The notes under the pieces were generated by a model. It did not search any database and had not been told where the DNA came from. It saw only the letters and a list, made by a program, of their open reading frames with translations. A stretch of DNA of 64,000 nt. Source: Clostridium weizhouense. Its GTDB lineage: Bacteria; Bacillota; Clostridia; Clostridiales; Clostridiaceae. This document shows, piece after piece, positions 18,954 to 27,853 of this stretch (positions are counted from its first letter, which is position 1; each line of letters starts with the position of its first letter). The position numbers were made by a program, and so were the translations under genes. The stretch spans positions 248,001 to 312,000 of the forward strand of contig NZ_JAHXPT010000002.1 of NCBI RefSeq assembly GCF_019431045.1, given 5' to 3'.

Positions 18954-19708
18954 TTCTTTTCCTCTGCCTCTCTGAACATATGAGAGAAGCTTTTATCATA
19001 TAATAAACTTTTTTCAAAATCACTATCAATAAAATCTCCAACCAAAATCTGTGCACATTTAGTGATATTATTCTCTTTTACTTTTTCAACTATATCATCT
19101 AATGTTCCCATTATTATTCTTTCATCTTCCCAAGTTGCTCTTTCTACAACCGCTATACCTACATTCTTTTTATAGCCTGCTCTTAATTTTTTAACAACCT
19201 TTTCTATCATTGAAACTGAAAGAAATATAGCCATAGAAGCTCCTACTGATGCTAAAACTTCAAGATCTTCTGTTTCTGGTACAGGAGTTCTACCTTCTAC
19301 CCTTGTTAATATAACTGTTTGGGTAACACTAGGAAGAGTAAACTCTCTCTTTATTGAAGAAGCTGCTGCTGTAAAAGAACTCACTCCTGGAACAACTTCA
19401 TATTCTATGTTTAATCTATCAAGTTCAACCATTTGCTCTCTTATAGCACCATATATTGATGGATCACCTGTATGTAATCTAACTACTAATTTACCCATCT
19501 GTTCTTCCATAGTCATAACTTCTAATACGTCTTCTAATGTCATATTAGCAGAATTATAAACTTGAACATCTTTCTTGCAATATTCTAAATGTTCTTTTGA
19601 AACTAAAGAACCTGCATATATTACAACATCAGCTCTTTCTAATAAATCTCTTCCTCTAACTGTGATTAAATCTACTGCTCCTGGTCCTGCTCCTATGAAA
19701 TAAACCAT
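18950..19708 (-). CDS. cbiF: CbiF cobalt-precorrin-4 C11-methyltransferase
   Basis: A 252-residue SAM-dependent methylase starting VYFIGAGPGAVDLITVRG, with YAGSLVSKEHL, LHTGDPSIYGAIREQM and EVVPGVSSFTAAASSIKREF, all diagnostic for CbiF/CobM. Clear ribosome site AGAGGTG. It is followed at once by cbiG, its functional successor. Confidence 0.95.
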   Translation of the reverse strand: MVYFIGAGPGAVDLITVRGRDLLERADVVIYAGSLVSKEHLEYCKKDVQVYNSANMTLEDVLEVMTMEEQMGKLVVRLHTGDPSIYGAIREQMVELDRLNIEYEVVPGVSSFTAAASSIKREFTLPSVTQTVILTRVEGRTPVPETEDLEVLASVGASMAIFLSVSMIEKVVKKLRAGYKKNVGIAVVERATWEDERIIMGTLDDIVEKVKENNITKCAQILVGDFIDSDFEKSLLYDKSFSHMFREAEEKK

Positions 19709-19769
19709 ATTACACCTCTTTCTTCATTTAAACCGAAATTAATCTTTCCAAAATGACTCATCTAAAATT

Positions 19770-20435
19770 TTATTCTCTGCTTGCTATTATTAATGACATA
19801 TAATCTCTAAGTTTTAATATTGATTCTCTATCAGTTAATACAGTTTCACCTTCTCTTCCAACTCTACTGATATAAGTATAATTAAATCCTTTTTCTTCTA
19901 ATATATTTAACACTTCTTCCTCATGTTTATACAGCTTCATTACTACAATAAATTTTTCATCTGTTATTTCATTTATCTTAGCTGCAGGTAAGATAACCAA
20001 TTTTTCATTACCAATTACTAAAGTTTTATCTACTAAACTTGCTCCTGCACAAAAAGATGTTATTCCTGGAACTGTTTTAACCTCAAAACCATGTTCCTTA
20101 ACATGACTTAACATATGAATATAAGTACTATAAACATATGGATCTCCTATAGTCAAAAAAGCAACGTTTTTTCCTTCTGATAATCTTTTTTCTATAAAGT
20201 CATATGCTTCTTTAGACTTTATCGTTCTATCTTTTCCACCCATTGGGAAATGCAAAATTGCAACTTCTGCATCATCTCTTACATAATCTTTTGCTGTCTC
20301 AAATGCAATGCTTTCTCCACCTTCCGTTGCTGTTGGTGCAACTATTACATCACATTTTTCTATTATTTTTGAACCTTTAACAGTTATAAGTTCTTTATCC
20401 CCTGGTCCTACTCCTACTCCGTATAATACTGGCAT
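19770..20435 (-). CDS. cbiL: CbiL cobalt-factor II C20-methyltransferase
   Basis: A 221-residue tetrapyrrole methylase starting LYGVGVGPGDKELITVKG, with LHFPMGG, FLTIGDPYVYSTYIHM and KTVPGITSFCAGASL. The VYSTY sequence is characteristic of CbiL/CobI. Ribosome site AAGGAG. It lies 7 bp after cbiT. Confidence 0.94.
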   Translation of the reverse strand: MPVLYGVGVGPGDKELITVKGSKIIEKCDVIVAPTATEGGESIAFETAKDYVRDDAEVAILHFPMGGKDRTIKSKEAYDFIEKRLSEGKNVAFLTIGDPYVYSTYIHMLSHVKEHGFEVKTVPGITSFCAGASLVDKTLVIGNEKLVILPAAKINEITDEKFIVVMKLYKHEEEVLNILEEKGFNYTYISRVGREGETVLTDRESILKLRDYMSLIIASRE

Positions 20436-20442
20436 ACTTTTT

Positions 20443-21018
20443 TTATTCTCCTTTTCTACATTGAATAATATATATTGGATTATGTGCTATCATCATTAAA
20501 CTATCTTCTCTATTTTTGCTTATATTAGCTAATGTAACTTCAATCTTATATCTTAATGATTGCATCTTTTCAATAGCTTTATATGCATTATCTAATGTAA
20601 TAAAATTCATAACAATTGTTCCATTATCACTTAAAACATTATTAGCATTAAATATTATATCATCTAAATTTCCAGCACTTCCCCCTATAAATATAGCATC
20701 AAATTTAACCTTTTGACCTATTAATATAGTTAAAGTTTTAGTTGCTTCTTCATGAACTACTTTTACATTCCTACAATTAAACTTTTCCACATTACTTTTT
20801 GTAATTTCATAAGCTTCATCATTTTTTTCTATAGCTAAAACTTTTCCATGTCTAACCTCTTTTGAAGCTTGAACAGAAATACTTCCAGTCCCACTTCCTA
20901 TATCTAATACAAATGAATTATCTTTTAAATTCATTTTTCCTATTGATAATATTCTTATTTCTTCTTTTGTCATTGGACAATTGCCCCTAATAAATTCTTC
21001 ATCCTTTATAAATGCCAT
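20443..21018 (-). CDS. cbiT: CbiT cobalt-precorrin-6B C15-methyltransferase (decarboxylating)
   Basis: A 191-residue class I methyltransferase. DEEFIRGNCPMTKEEIRIL is the CbiT N-terminal signature and VLDIGSGTGSISVQAS is the SAM-binding motif. ATG at 21016-21018 follows AAAGGTG; the upstream in-frame GTG would consume that ribosome site. Together with the separate CbiE it does what CobL does in aerobes. Confidence 0.93.
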   Translation of the reverse strand: MAFIKDEEFIRGNCPMTKEEIRILSIGKMNLKDNSFVLDIGSGTGSISVQASKEVRHGKVLAIEKNDEAYEITKSNVEKFNCRNVKVVHEEATKTLTILIGQKVKFDAIFIGGSAGNLDDIIFNANNVLSDNGTIVMNFITLDNAYKAIEKMQSLRYKIEVTLANISKNREDSLMMIAHNPIYIIQCRKGE

Positions 21019-21023
21019 TTTTT

Positions 21024-21632
21024 TCACCTTTTCTTCCTAATAATTATTAAAATACTTAAATCACTAAAGCTTTGATTTATAAATTTTTCTGGCTTTCCTT
21101 CTATTATTCTTTCATCTCCATATGAAAGATTTTCTCCAATAATAACTTTGCAATTAATTGATGCATTATTTAATATATCACATAATTTCTGAGGATTATT
21201 TTTTTTATCAGTAAGCCAAATAGTTATATTATTTTCATTAACAACTTTTAAAAATTCCTCATCTCTTCCATGTAAGCTTCCTAAATATGCTTCATTCCAA
21301 GGTAATTTAATTTTTGAAGTTAAATACTGAAAAGAACTAATTCCAGGTATTATTTCAAAATTTTCAGTGATACTACTTTTTATATAATTAGTTATTCCAT
21401 AAAAAGTTGGATCTCCTGATGCAACAATTGAAACAACTTTTTCTTCTGTACTTACTAAGATTTTATCAATATCTGACAAACTCTTCAAATAAATCTTTTT
21501 TTTATTAATAAAATCTAAAGAATCTAATGCTCTTTTAAACCCTACAATAACATCCGAAGTTTCTAATATATTTATTGCTTTATTAAGCATATAATCCCTA
21601 TGTCCTGGTCCAAGTCCTACTATATATAACAT
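21024..21632 (-). CDS. cbiE: CbiE cobalt-precorrin-7 C5-methyltransferase
   Basis: A 202-residue SAM-dependent methylase starting MLYIVGLGPGHRDYML, with VIVGFKRALDSL, IVASGDPTFYGITNYI and EIIPGISSFQYLTSKI. ATG at 21630-21632, 6 nt after AAGGAGA, is chosen over an upstream TTG. It acts with CbiT, whose gene starts 5 bp downstream. Confidence 0.93.
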   Translation of the reverse strand: MLYIVGLGPGHRDYMLNKAINILETSDVIVGFKRALDSLDFINKKKIYLKSLSDIDKILVSTEEKVVSIVASGDPTFYGITNYIKSSITENFEIIPGISSFQYLTSKIKLPWNEAYLGSLHGRDEEFLKVVNENNITIWLTDKKNNPQKLCDILNNASINCKVIIGENLSYGDERIIEGKPEKFINQSFSDLSILIIIRKKR

Positions 21633-21691
21633 CAATTTCTCCTTCAAGCTTTAAATTAATATATTTTAAAATTTATTAGATTAACTATGTT

Positions 21692-22831
21692 TTAATTTAA
21701 AGAACTCCATAATAGTGTAGGTGTTGATGCTCCATAATACATTACACCATCAACTTTTAATTCATCATAAACATATTCTTGCATTTTATTTAAAATTTTA
21801 GTTCCCATATTTTTATATAAATCTGAATATCCTTCTCCTAAAAATTTAACTGCACCTTCACAAGTCTTTTGCTCTAGTATCTTTTCTATTAATGAAATAT
21901 CAAAACCTAAAAGAGCTAATTCTAATGCAATAACCTCCAGTCTAACACCACACACTCTACTATGAGTATTAAAACATCCATATGCTATTTTACACATCTT
22001 ACCTATATGTCCCACTATTATAACCTCTTTAACTTTATAAGAAACACAACTTTCTAATGCAAAACCTATAAAATTTGAGCATATTACTATCTCATCTTCC
22101 TTATATCCTAAGGCTTTACAATAATTTTCACCCAAATTTCCAAAAGTTAAAATAAGCCTTTTATTATTTAACGCTTTTTGTTTAATTTCTAATTTTATAG
22201 AGGCTTTTAAAGCATCTTCAGACATTGGATATACTATTCCTGATGTCCCTAAAATAGAAATTCCCCCTTCTATTCCAAGTCTTGGGTTAAAAGTTTTTTT
22301 ACCTATTTCAACACCTTGTGGAACTGATATTATTACTCTTACACATTCATCTTTAGGTAAAATTTTTTCTACTTCCTTTATAATCATTTCCCTTGGAACA
22401 GGATTTATAGCAGGTTCTCCTTTAGCTACAAATAAACCTTCTTTAGTTACTTTTCCTACTCCTACTCCACCTTCAAGTATAATATTTTTACTTTCATTTA
22501 TAATTTTACCTTCTGAAAATATACTTTTATCCTCTTTATCTACTCTTTGAACTTTTGCTTTTATTTCAATTCCCATAGTAATATCTTTATCATCACCACT
22601 AAACTTTAAAATAGTACATTCAACAAAATCTTCACCTACAAATATACTATCAATAGGCATTTGTACTTTTATTCCTTTTGGAGTATCTATTTCTATTTCA
22701 TTTAATTCTTCATCTTTGATTTTATTAAAAAGTAACATTGTAGCTGCCTTTGATGATCCTGTTGCACATGCCCCTGTTGTATATCCACATCTTAACTTTT
22801 TACCGCCACTATCAACATACATTTGAAACAT
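21692..22831 (-). CDS. cbiD: CbiD cobalt-precorrin-5B C1-methyltransferase
   Basis: A 379-residue enzyme with the invariant LRCGYTTGACATGSSKAA start, GGVGVGKVTKEGL, EPAINPVPREMI, GIEGGISILGTSGIVYPMSE and GHIGKMCKIAYG. It is specific to the anaerobic cobalamin pathway. Ribosome site GGAGGTG. It is separated from the upstream membrane-protein gene by 134 bp. Confidence 0.95.
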   Translation of the reverse strand: MFQMYVDSGGKKLRCGYTTGACATGSSKAATMLLFNKIKDEELNEIEIDTPKGIKVQMPIDSIFVGEDFVECTILKFSGDDKDITMGIEIKAKVQRVDKEDKSIFSEGKIINESKNIILEGGVGVGKVTKEGLFVAKGEPAINPVPREMIIKEVEKILPKDECVRVIISVPQGVEIGKKTFNPRLGIEGGISILGTSGIVYPMSEDALKASIKLEIKQKALNNKRLILTFGNLGENYCKALGYKEDEIVICSNFIGFALESCVSYKVKEVIIVGHIGKMCKIAYGCFNTHSRVCGVRLEVIALELALLGFDISLIEKILEQKTCEGAVKFLGEGYSDLYKNMGTKILNKMQEYVYDELKVDGVMYYGASTPTLLWSSLN

Positions 22832-22965
22832 TAAAATTCACCTCCAAATTGGAATATATAAGTTCCAATAAAATTTGTTAATTAAAGATATAATTTTCTA
22901 TAAAAATTATATCAACGATTATAAATGTATTAACTTAATTAGAATATATATATTTAATTAAAGTA

Positions 22966-23385
22966 TTATTTTCTTTTAATTGTTAAGATATCAAAAAAAG
23001 TACTACCAAAAGCAACCCCAAATGGAATAACCAAATTCTCTACTATCTTAACTTGCCTTTTAATCAAATATGAAAATACTATATTTATTCCTAAAAATAT
23101 TATAAAAATAGTAATAAATTTTAATAATCTCTTTCTGATATCATTCCAGCTTATATCATCTCTTCTTAATTTTCTAATATTTAAAATCGAAATTTTTACC
23201 ATATAAATAGCGACTATTCCCATATAAATAAGACCTAAAAATACATATATTACATATCCAATTCCAATTTTACTTATGAATTGATTATTTATTTTATTAT
23301 AAGCAATAAATAAAATAATTAGTGTCCATATAATAAATATATTACAAGCAATACTTGTAACCTTTGATAACAATTTATTTTTCAT
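22966..23385 (-). CDS. Small unknown membrane protein inside the cobalamin operon
   Basis: A 139-residue protein with three clear membrane segments (residues ~15-30 FIIWTLIILFIAY, ~42-65 GYVIYVFLGLIYMGIVAIYMV, ~88-110 LLKFITIFIIFLGINIVFSYLI) and a fourth weaker one near the C-terminus. A basic loop (IRKLRRDDISWNDIRKRLLK) lies between segments two and three. I recognise no family. It sits between cbiC and cbiD on the same strand with GTGGGAG as ribosome site, so it is co-transcribed. A link to corrinoid synthesis is only positional; it does not look like CbiM, CbiN or CbiQ. Confidence 0.6.
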   Translation of the reverse strand: MKNKLLSKVTSIACNIFIIWTLIILFIAYNKINNQFISKIGIGYVIYVFLGLIYMGIVAIYMVKISILNIRKLRRDDISWNDIRKRLLKFITIFIIFLGINIVFSYLIKRQVKIVENLVIPFGVAFGSTFFDILTIKRK

Positions 23386-23450
23386 ACACTAAACTCCCAC
23401 TTCTCATACTCTTATTAAATTTAAAACAGTATTAATATTTTAGTTTAAAT

Positions 23451-24074
23451 TTATCTTTTTACTATCATATATAGCAGTGCATTTATAATCGCTGCTCCTA
23501 CTGTGCTACCACCTTTTCTTCCTTTTACTCTTATATATGGAATCTTTAATTCTTCCATATTTTCTTTACTTTCAGCGGCTCCTACAAATCCGACTGGAAC
23601 TGCTACAATTAATTTAGGGTTTGCTTTACCTTCTTTTATCAACTCTTTCAATTTAAATAATGCTGTAGGAGCATTACCAAAAACAAATATATCTACATTA
23701 TCACTACAAGCTTTTTCTACTGCTGCCATACTTCTTGTTATTCCATTTTCTTTAGCAGCTTTATGTACATCTGGCTCATTTACATAACAAATCACCTTAC
23801 TATCTGTTTTAGATAATGCCATTTTATTTATTCCATTTAAAGCCATATTGGTATCTGTATATATTGTAGCACCCTTAGATAAAACTTCCTTTGCCATCTC
23901 AATTGCATCTTCACTTATTTCAACAAGATCTTTATATTCAAAATCAGCAGTTGTATGTATAACTCTTTTTACGATTAAAAGCTCCTCATCAGTAAAAGAA
24001 TGTTCTCCTAACTCCTGTCCTATTATTTCAAAACTCTTTTCCTCTATCCCCATAGGATTCTTTAAATAATCCAT
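23451..24074 (-). CDS. cbiC: CbiC cobalt-precorrin-8 methylmutase
   Basis: A 207-residue enzyme moving a methyl group from C11 to C12. The catalytic histidine lies in RVIHTTADFEYKDLV; other hallmarks are TDTNMALNGINK, VFGNAPTALFKLKEL, VPVGFVGAAESKE and the C-terminal GRKGGSTVGAAIINALL. Length is standard. Ribosome site AAAGGAG. Confidence 0.95.
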   Translation of the reverse strand: MDYLKNPMGIEEKSFEIIGQELGEHSFTDEELLIVKRVIHTTADFEYKDLVEISEDAIEMAKEVLSKGATIYTDTNMALNGINKMALSKTDSKVICYVNEPDVHKAAKENGITRSMAAVEKACSDNVDIFVFGNAPTALFKLKELIKEGKANPKLIVAVPVGFVGAAESKENMEELKIPYIRVKGRKGGSTVGAAIINALLYMIVKR

Positions 24075-24164
24075 ATTATTCTCCTTTTTATTAATAATTT
24101 TAAATACTATTTTTATAATACCATAAAAGCAAATAGATATTATTTAATACTATTATCTAAATTT

Positions 24165-25502
24165 TCAAAGTTTACTGTCTATTATTGACTCTAGAAACTC
24201 AATATTTCCCAAGAAATTAACATGTGCATATGCTGCTAATGTATTATTCTTTAAATAACCACATTTCCACACTATCTTTTCCCCATCATATTGATTTTTT
24301 TCCACTTCATATATTTGATGTTGTTTTAATTTAACTTCTGATTTGTGAAATTCATGTGCATTTATTTCAAATTCCTTACCAAAATATTTTTTATCTATTT
24401 TGACTTTGCAATAACCAAATCTCTTTAATGATTTAGTCATTTCACTTTTTCCATTTAAAAAACCTACCATTTTAAATCCATCTATTTCTTCTGTTAAATA
24501 CATAAGTCCGCCACATTCAGCATAACATCTTAAACCATCATTTAATGCCTTTTTAATGCTTTCTCTCATAGATAAATTTTTTTCTAAATCTTCTTTAAAA
24601 ACTTCTGGATATCCTCCACCTATATATAAAAAATCTAAATTATCAGGTAAGCTTTTATCTCTAAGAGGACTAAAATAAATTATCTCACCAATCATTTCTA
24701 AAAGTTCTAAATTATCTTTATAATAAAAACTAAATGCTTCATCCAAAGCTATTCCTATTCTTAATCTTTTATCTTTAGAAAATATCTTTTCTTTCACTTT
24801 AATACTATCTTTATTTAAAAAATCATTATCTAACTCTTTCATATTTCCTAAAAGTTCATCTATATTAACATATTTAGATATAAGATCTCCACATATATCT
24901 AATTTTTCTTTAAGATTATCAACCTCCATACTTTGTATTAATCCTAAATGTCTACTAGATAATTTTATTTTTTCATCTTTAGGTATATATCCAAAAACTT
25001 TAATATTACAATTTTGTTCTATAGCATATTTTAAAAGTTTATAGTATTTCTCACTCACTGAATTTAATACTACCCCAACTATATTAGCTTTTCTATATTC
25101 CTTAAGACCATTTATTTCTGCACATAAAGTTGAGCTTTGTCCCTTAGGTGATAATACTAAAACTATTGGCATATCATCTAGTGTTCTTGAGACATCAAAA
25201 GTTGATGATTTAGAGCTTACTCCAATACCATCATACAGTCCCATAACCCCTTCAATTATTCCAACTTCTCCATTTCCTTTAAAGTAACTTTCCTTTACAC
25301 CTTCTTCTCCCATTAAAAAAGTATCAAGATTTCTTGATAATATTCCAGTTACCTCTTTATGAAATGCTGTATCTATATAGTCAGGCCCAACCTTATAACC
25401 TTGAACCTTTAATCCCTTTTTTATTAATGCTTTCATAAGCCCTAAAGTAAAAGTAGTTTTTCCACCACCACTACAATTTGAAGAAATAATTATAGATTTC
25501 AT
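24165..25502 (-). CDS. cbiA: CbiA cobyrinate a,c-diamide synthase
   Basis: A 445-residue amidotransferase. The N-terminal dethiobiotin-synthetase-like domain has the P-loop NCSGGGKTTFTLGLMKAL and GYKVGPDYIDTAFH. The C-terminal glutaminase-like domain has YIGGGYPEVF, the nucleophile Cys in YAECGGLMYL and a histidine in AAYAHVNFLG. It amidates the a and c side chains of the corrin ring. It follows cbiK by 70 bp. CbiP/CobQ, which would finish amidation, is not in this window. Confidence 0.95.
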   Translation of the reverse strand: MKSIIISSNCSGGGKTTFTLGLMKALIKKGLKVQGYKVGPDYIDTAFHKEVTGILSRNLDTFLMGEEGVKESYFKGNGEVGIIEGVMGLYDGIGVSSKSSTFDVSRTLDDMPIVLVLSPKGQSSTLCAEINGLKEYRKANIVGVVLNSVSEKYYKLLKYAIEQNCNIKVFGYIPKDEKIKLSSRHLGLIQSMEVDNLKEKLDICGDLISKYVNIDELLGNMKELDNDFLNKDSIKVKEKIFSKDKRLRIGIALDEAFSFYYKDNLELLEMIGEIIYFSPLRDKSLPDNLDFLYIGGGYPEVFKEDLEKNLSMRESIKKALNDGLRCYAECGGLMYLTEEIDGFKMVGFLNGKSEMTKSLKRFGYCKVKIDKKYFGKEFEINAHEFHKSEVKLKQHQIYEVEKNQYDGEKIVWKCGYLKNNTLAAYAHVNFLGNIEFLESIIDSKL

Positions 25503-25535
25503 CTTGTAAATATCCCTCTTCTTTCTTATTTTAGA

Positions 25536-25571
25536 ATATGTTTTAATAGTTGTTGAGATTTTAAAACATAT
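25536..25571. repeat. Short palindromic repeat (ATGTTTTAA family)
   Basis: The arms ATATGTTTTAA and TTAAAACATAT are perfect over 11 bp with a 14-nt middle TAGTTGTTGAGATT. It lies in the cbiK-cbiA gap. Confidence 0.55.
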
Positions 25572-25572
25572 T

Positions 25573-26400
25573 TTAATGCTTCAGCTTTTTAGTAAAACCA
25601 TATTCTGAATATCTATCTTCTATAATGTCATATATTCTTGCAATATATAGATTAGAGAACTCATCTAATTCTCCTAATCCATGCATATAAGTTTCTACTT
25701 CAATTCCTTCTTGTTCTAACATGCTTTTCCAAGAATCTTCTTCATCTGAACCCATGTCATTCTTAACATGATCCCCTGCAACAACCATTAGTGGAACTAA
25801 TTTCACCTTTTTTATATCTTTATTTTTTATTTTAGTTAATACAGTATCAAATGTCGGATATCCTTCAACAGTACCTACAAAAACATTATTATATCCTTCA
25901 TCCATTAATACATTTTGAAGTGATCCATAAACTGCATTTGAATAATGTGCTGTTCCATGTCCAAATAATATTATATTTTCATCTTTATTTAATAAACTTG
26001 ATATACTTTTTATAAATAAAGTATAGTCTTGTGGTAATTCTTCAATTCCTTGATAATAAAATATAGGTCTTCCTATTTTAATTGAAGAAAAATAATCTTT
26101 ATATTTATCAACTACTCCTTTAACATAATCAAACTCTTCACCTGGAATCATATGTAATGGTTGAACTATAACCTCATCAAACTCTCTCATTTTTAAATTT
26201 TCTAGAGCTTCTTCTGGTCTTAATACATCTAAATTATGAACTTTCTTTAACTTTTTTATAATTTTATGTGCAGTAAATGCTCTAAATATTTGATAATCTT
26301 TAAATTCATCTCTAATTTTATTCTCTATTCTTTCAATTGAATTTTCTAATGCATCTAAATAACTTGTTCCAAAACTTACAACTAAAATTGCTTTTTTCAT
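25573..26400 (-). CDS. cbiK: CbiK sirohydrochlorin cobaltochelatase
   Basis: A 275-residue class II chelatase that inserts cobalt into sirohydrochlorin, opening the cobalt-early pathway. AILVVSFGTSYLDALENSIERIE is the family N-terminus. The metal-site histidines lie in LFGHGTAHYSNAVYGSLQ and VVAGDHVKNDMGSDEEDSWK. No signal peptide is present, so it is cytoplasmic. It is the first gene behind the cobalamin riboswitch. Confidence 0.95.
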   Translation of the reverse strand: MKKAILVVSFGTSYLDALENSIERIENKIRDEFKDYQIFRAFTAHKIIKKLKKVHNLDVLRPEEALENLKMREFDEVIVQPLHMIPGEEFDYVKGVVDKYKDYFSSIKIGRPIFYYQGIEELPQDYTLFIKSISSLLNKDENIILFGHGTAHYSNAVYGSLQNVLMDEGYNNVFVGTVEGYPTFDTVLTKIKNKDIKKVKLVPLMVVAGDHVKNDMGSDEEDSWKSMLEQEGIEVETYMHGLGELDEFSNLYIARIYDIIEDRYSEYGFTKKLKH

Positions 26401-26576
26401 TATATATTTTCTCCAATCTTAAATATTAATTTTTAGCCATGTACTCTTTCCAAACGTAGTGCATGAATAATGATGTGGCATATGATTATTTTTTATTCTT
26501 TAGTTTGTACTTATAATACTTATAAAACAAAACATTCTATAAGTTATCCTCAGATTTTAAAATATATAATTTTCTA

Positions 26577-26630
26577 AAAAATAAAAAACTGCCATTACTT
26601 AATAGCATTAACTCTCAGTAAGGACAGTTT
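26577..26630 (-). terminator. Terminator of the cobalamin riboswitch expression platform
   Basis: On the minus strand, AAACTGTCCTTACT and AGTAATGGCAGTTT pair with two mismatches and are followed by TTTATTTTT. It stands between the aptamer and cbiK, as expected for termination when cobalamin is abundant. Confidence 0.8.
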
Positions 26631-26729
26631 AAAACATAACAAAGTAAGAAATCAAAATACATTAATAAATACACTTTTATTCGATTTCTCTAAGTTTGCT
26701 TTTTCCTTCCCTCCGAAAGATAGCATATT

Positions 26730-26897
26730 ATTTTAGGCAGGTCTCCTGACTTAGGTGTCTTTCTACTCTTCTCTTCCTTCCCAACAAAATCGTCAGTGGA
26801 TTTTTTGGCTAAACCTTATGTTTAACTGAGAATTAGTCTCCCTTTACAGTAGCGGGGGCTGTAGTGGATTTTAACCACTTTCCCTATTAATCTAGTA
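26730..26897 (-). ncRNA. Cobalamin (B12) riboswitch
   Basis: On the minus strand the conserved cobalamin aptamer pieces appear in order: GGGAAAGTGG, AATCCACTACAGCCCCCGC, TACTGTAAAGGGAG, GCCAAAAAATCCACTG and the B12 box AGTCAGGAGACCTGCC (26736-26751). It controls cbiK and the genes behind it through the terminator at 26577-26630. The remainder of the gap, up to 27254, shows only promoters. Confidence 0.95.
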
Positions 26898-26932
26898 TAG
26901 AACCTAAAACACTATTATTCTATTATTCATAA

Positions 26933-26961
26933 ATTATAAGATACTACTAAACTTTAATCAA
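26933..26961 (-). promoter_or_regulatory. Promoter of the riboswitch-led cbi operon
   Basis: On the minus strand, TTGATT (26956-26961), a 17-nt spacer and TATAAT (26933-26938) match a housekeeping promoter. Transcription would start about 30 bp before the aptamer. Confidence 0.7.
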
Positions 26962-27254
26962 CTAAAATTATATATGTATTTAATTTAAGCACATTAATTT
27001 GACTTGTATACTAAATTAATTAATTTTACCAAATGGCTTAAAATCAAGGTTTATTAAATATCAAAGATTAGAATGTCGGCTTTTTGAAATATATATCCAA
27101 ATAACTGCATAAGTCTAACACATTAAATAAAATAATAATTAAATAGACAATTATACTGTATATTATCTTTTTAATATACCTTATTACTATAATAAAGTAT
27201 TTAATATCAATAATCTATTAATTGAATAATATAATATGGAAATCAATTGTTTAG

Positions 27255-27782
27255 ATGTGTACTATGGACTTTAATTATTTTAATTTTGAAGAATTTATGA
27301 AAGCTGCTAAGGAAAGTCAAGAAAAAGCAAATACTACCAATAATTGTAATGCTGAATCAAATAATTGCAATGATATACCTGGAGGTTTTCAAGATTTAAA
27401 TCCTCAATTTTTTATACTTATGGCAGAAATTTTAGGAGCTGTTATGGCTGGTAAATTACCTTTTAATGTACAAAATGTTATTGGTAATTGGCTTGAATTA
27501 CTTGCTCAAGTAATACTTACATTTAATGCCCAACAACAATATTTCCAAAGTGGTCCTGGAAGATATTATAATGTAAATTTTAAAAATGTTGATAACTCAT
27601 CCTGTTCAAACTCTAGCAATACAACTCAAACATCAAGTAATGCAGGAAATTCATCTGCTACTCAAGAAGATTTACTAAAAAAAACTTTTAAAATGTATGA
27701 AAATGAAATAAATAATCTAAAAGAAAGTATAGAAGATTTAAAAAAACAAATAGAAAAATTAAAATGTAATAATCAAAAATAA
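27255..27782 (+). CDS. Unknown protein with hydrophobic core and C-terminal coiled coil
   Basis: A 175-residue protein not recognised. Residues 1-40 are Asn-rich; residues 50-95 contain a hydrophobic helical stretch (FFILMAEILGAVMAGKLPFNVQNVIGN, then LLAQVILTFNAQQQYF). Residues 110-130 are Ser/Thr/Asn-rich. Residues 135-170 form a heptad-type coiled coil (MYENEINNLKESIEDLKKQ). No clear ribosome site precedes 27255. A TATAAT about 20 bp upstream suggests a very short leader, or initiation at the ATG three codons later (27264). It is monocistronic, with a strong terminator. Stylistic similarity to the gene at 14094 suggests related roles. Confidence 0.6.
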   Translation: MCTMDFNYFNFEEFMKAAKESQEKANTTNNCNAESNNCNDIPGGFQDLNPQFFILMAEILGAVMAGKLPFNVQNVIGNWLELLAQVILTFNAQQQYFQSGPGRYYNVNFKNVDNSSCSNSSNTTQTSSNAGNSSATQEDLLKKTFKMYENEINNLKESIEDLKKQIEKLKCNNQK

Positions 27783-27832
27783 AAAGTTACCTAAAACATA
27801 TAATTTAATTTTAATATGTTAGGTAACTTTTT
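27781..27832. terminator. Strong bidirectional terminator between convergent genes
   Basis: AAAAAGTTACCTAAAACATAT and ATATGTTAGGTAACTTTTT form a near-perfect ~19-bp stem between the unknown plus-strand gene and the minus-strand NSS transporter. Confidence 0.9.
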
Positions 27833-27853
27833 ATTTATATATTTTATGTATCC

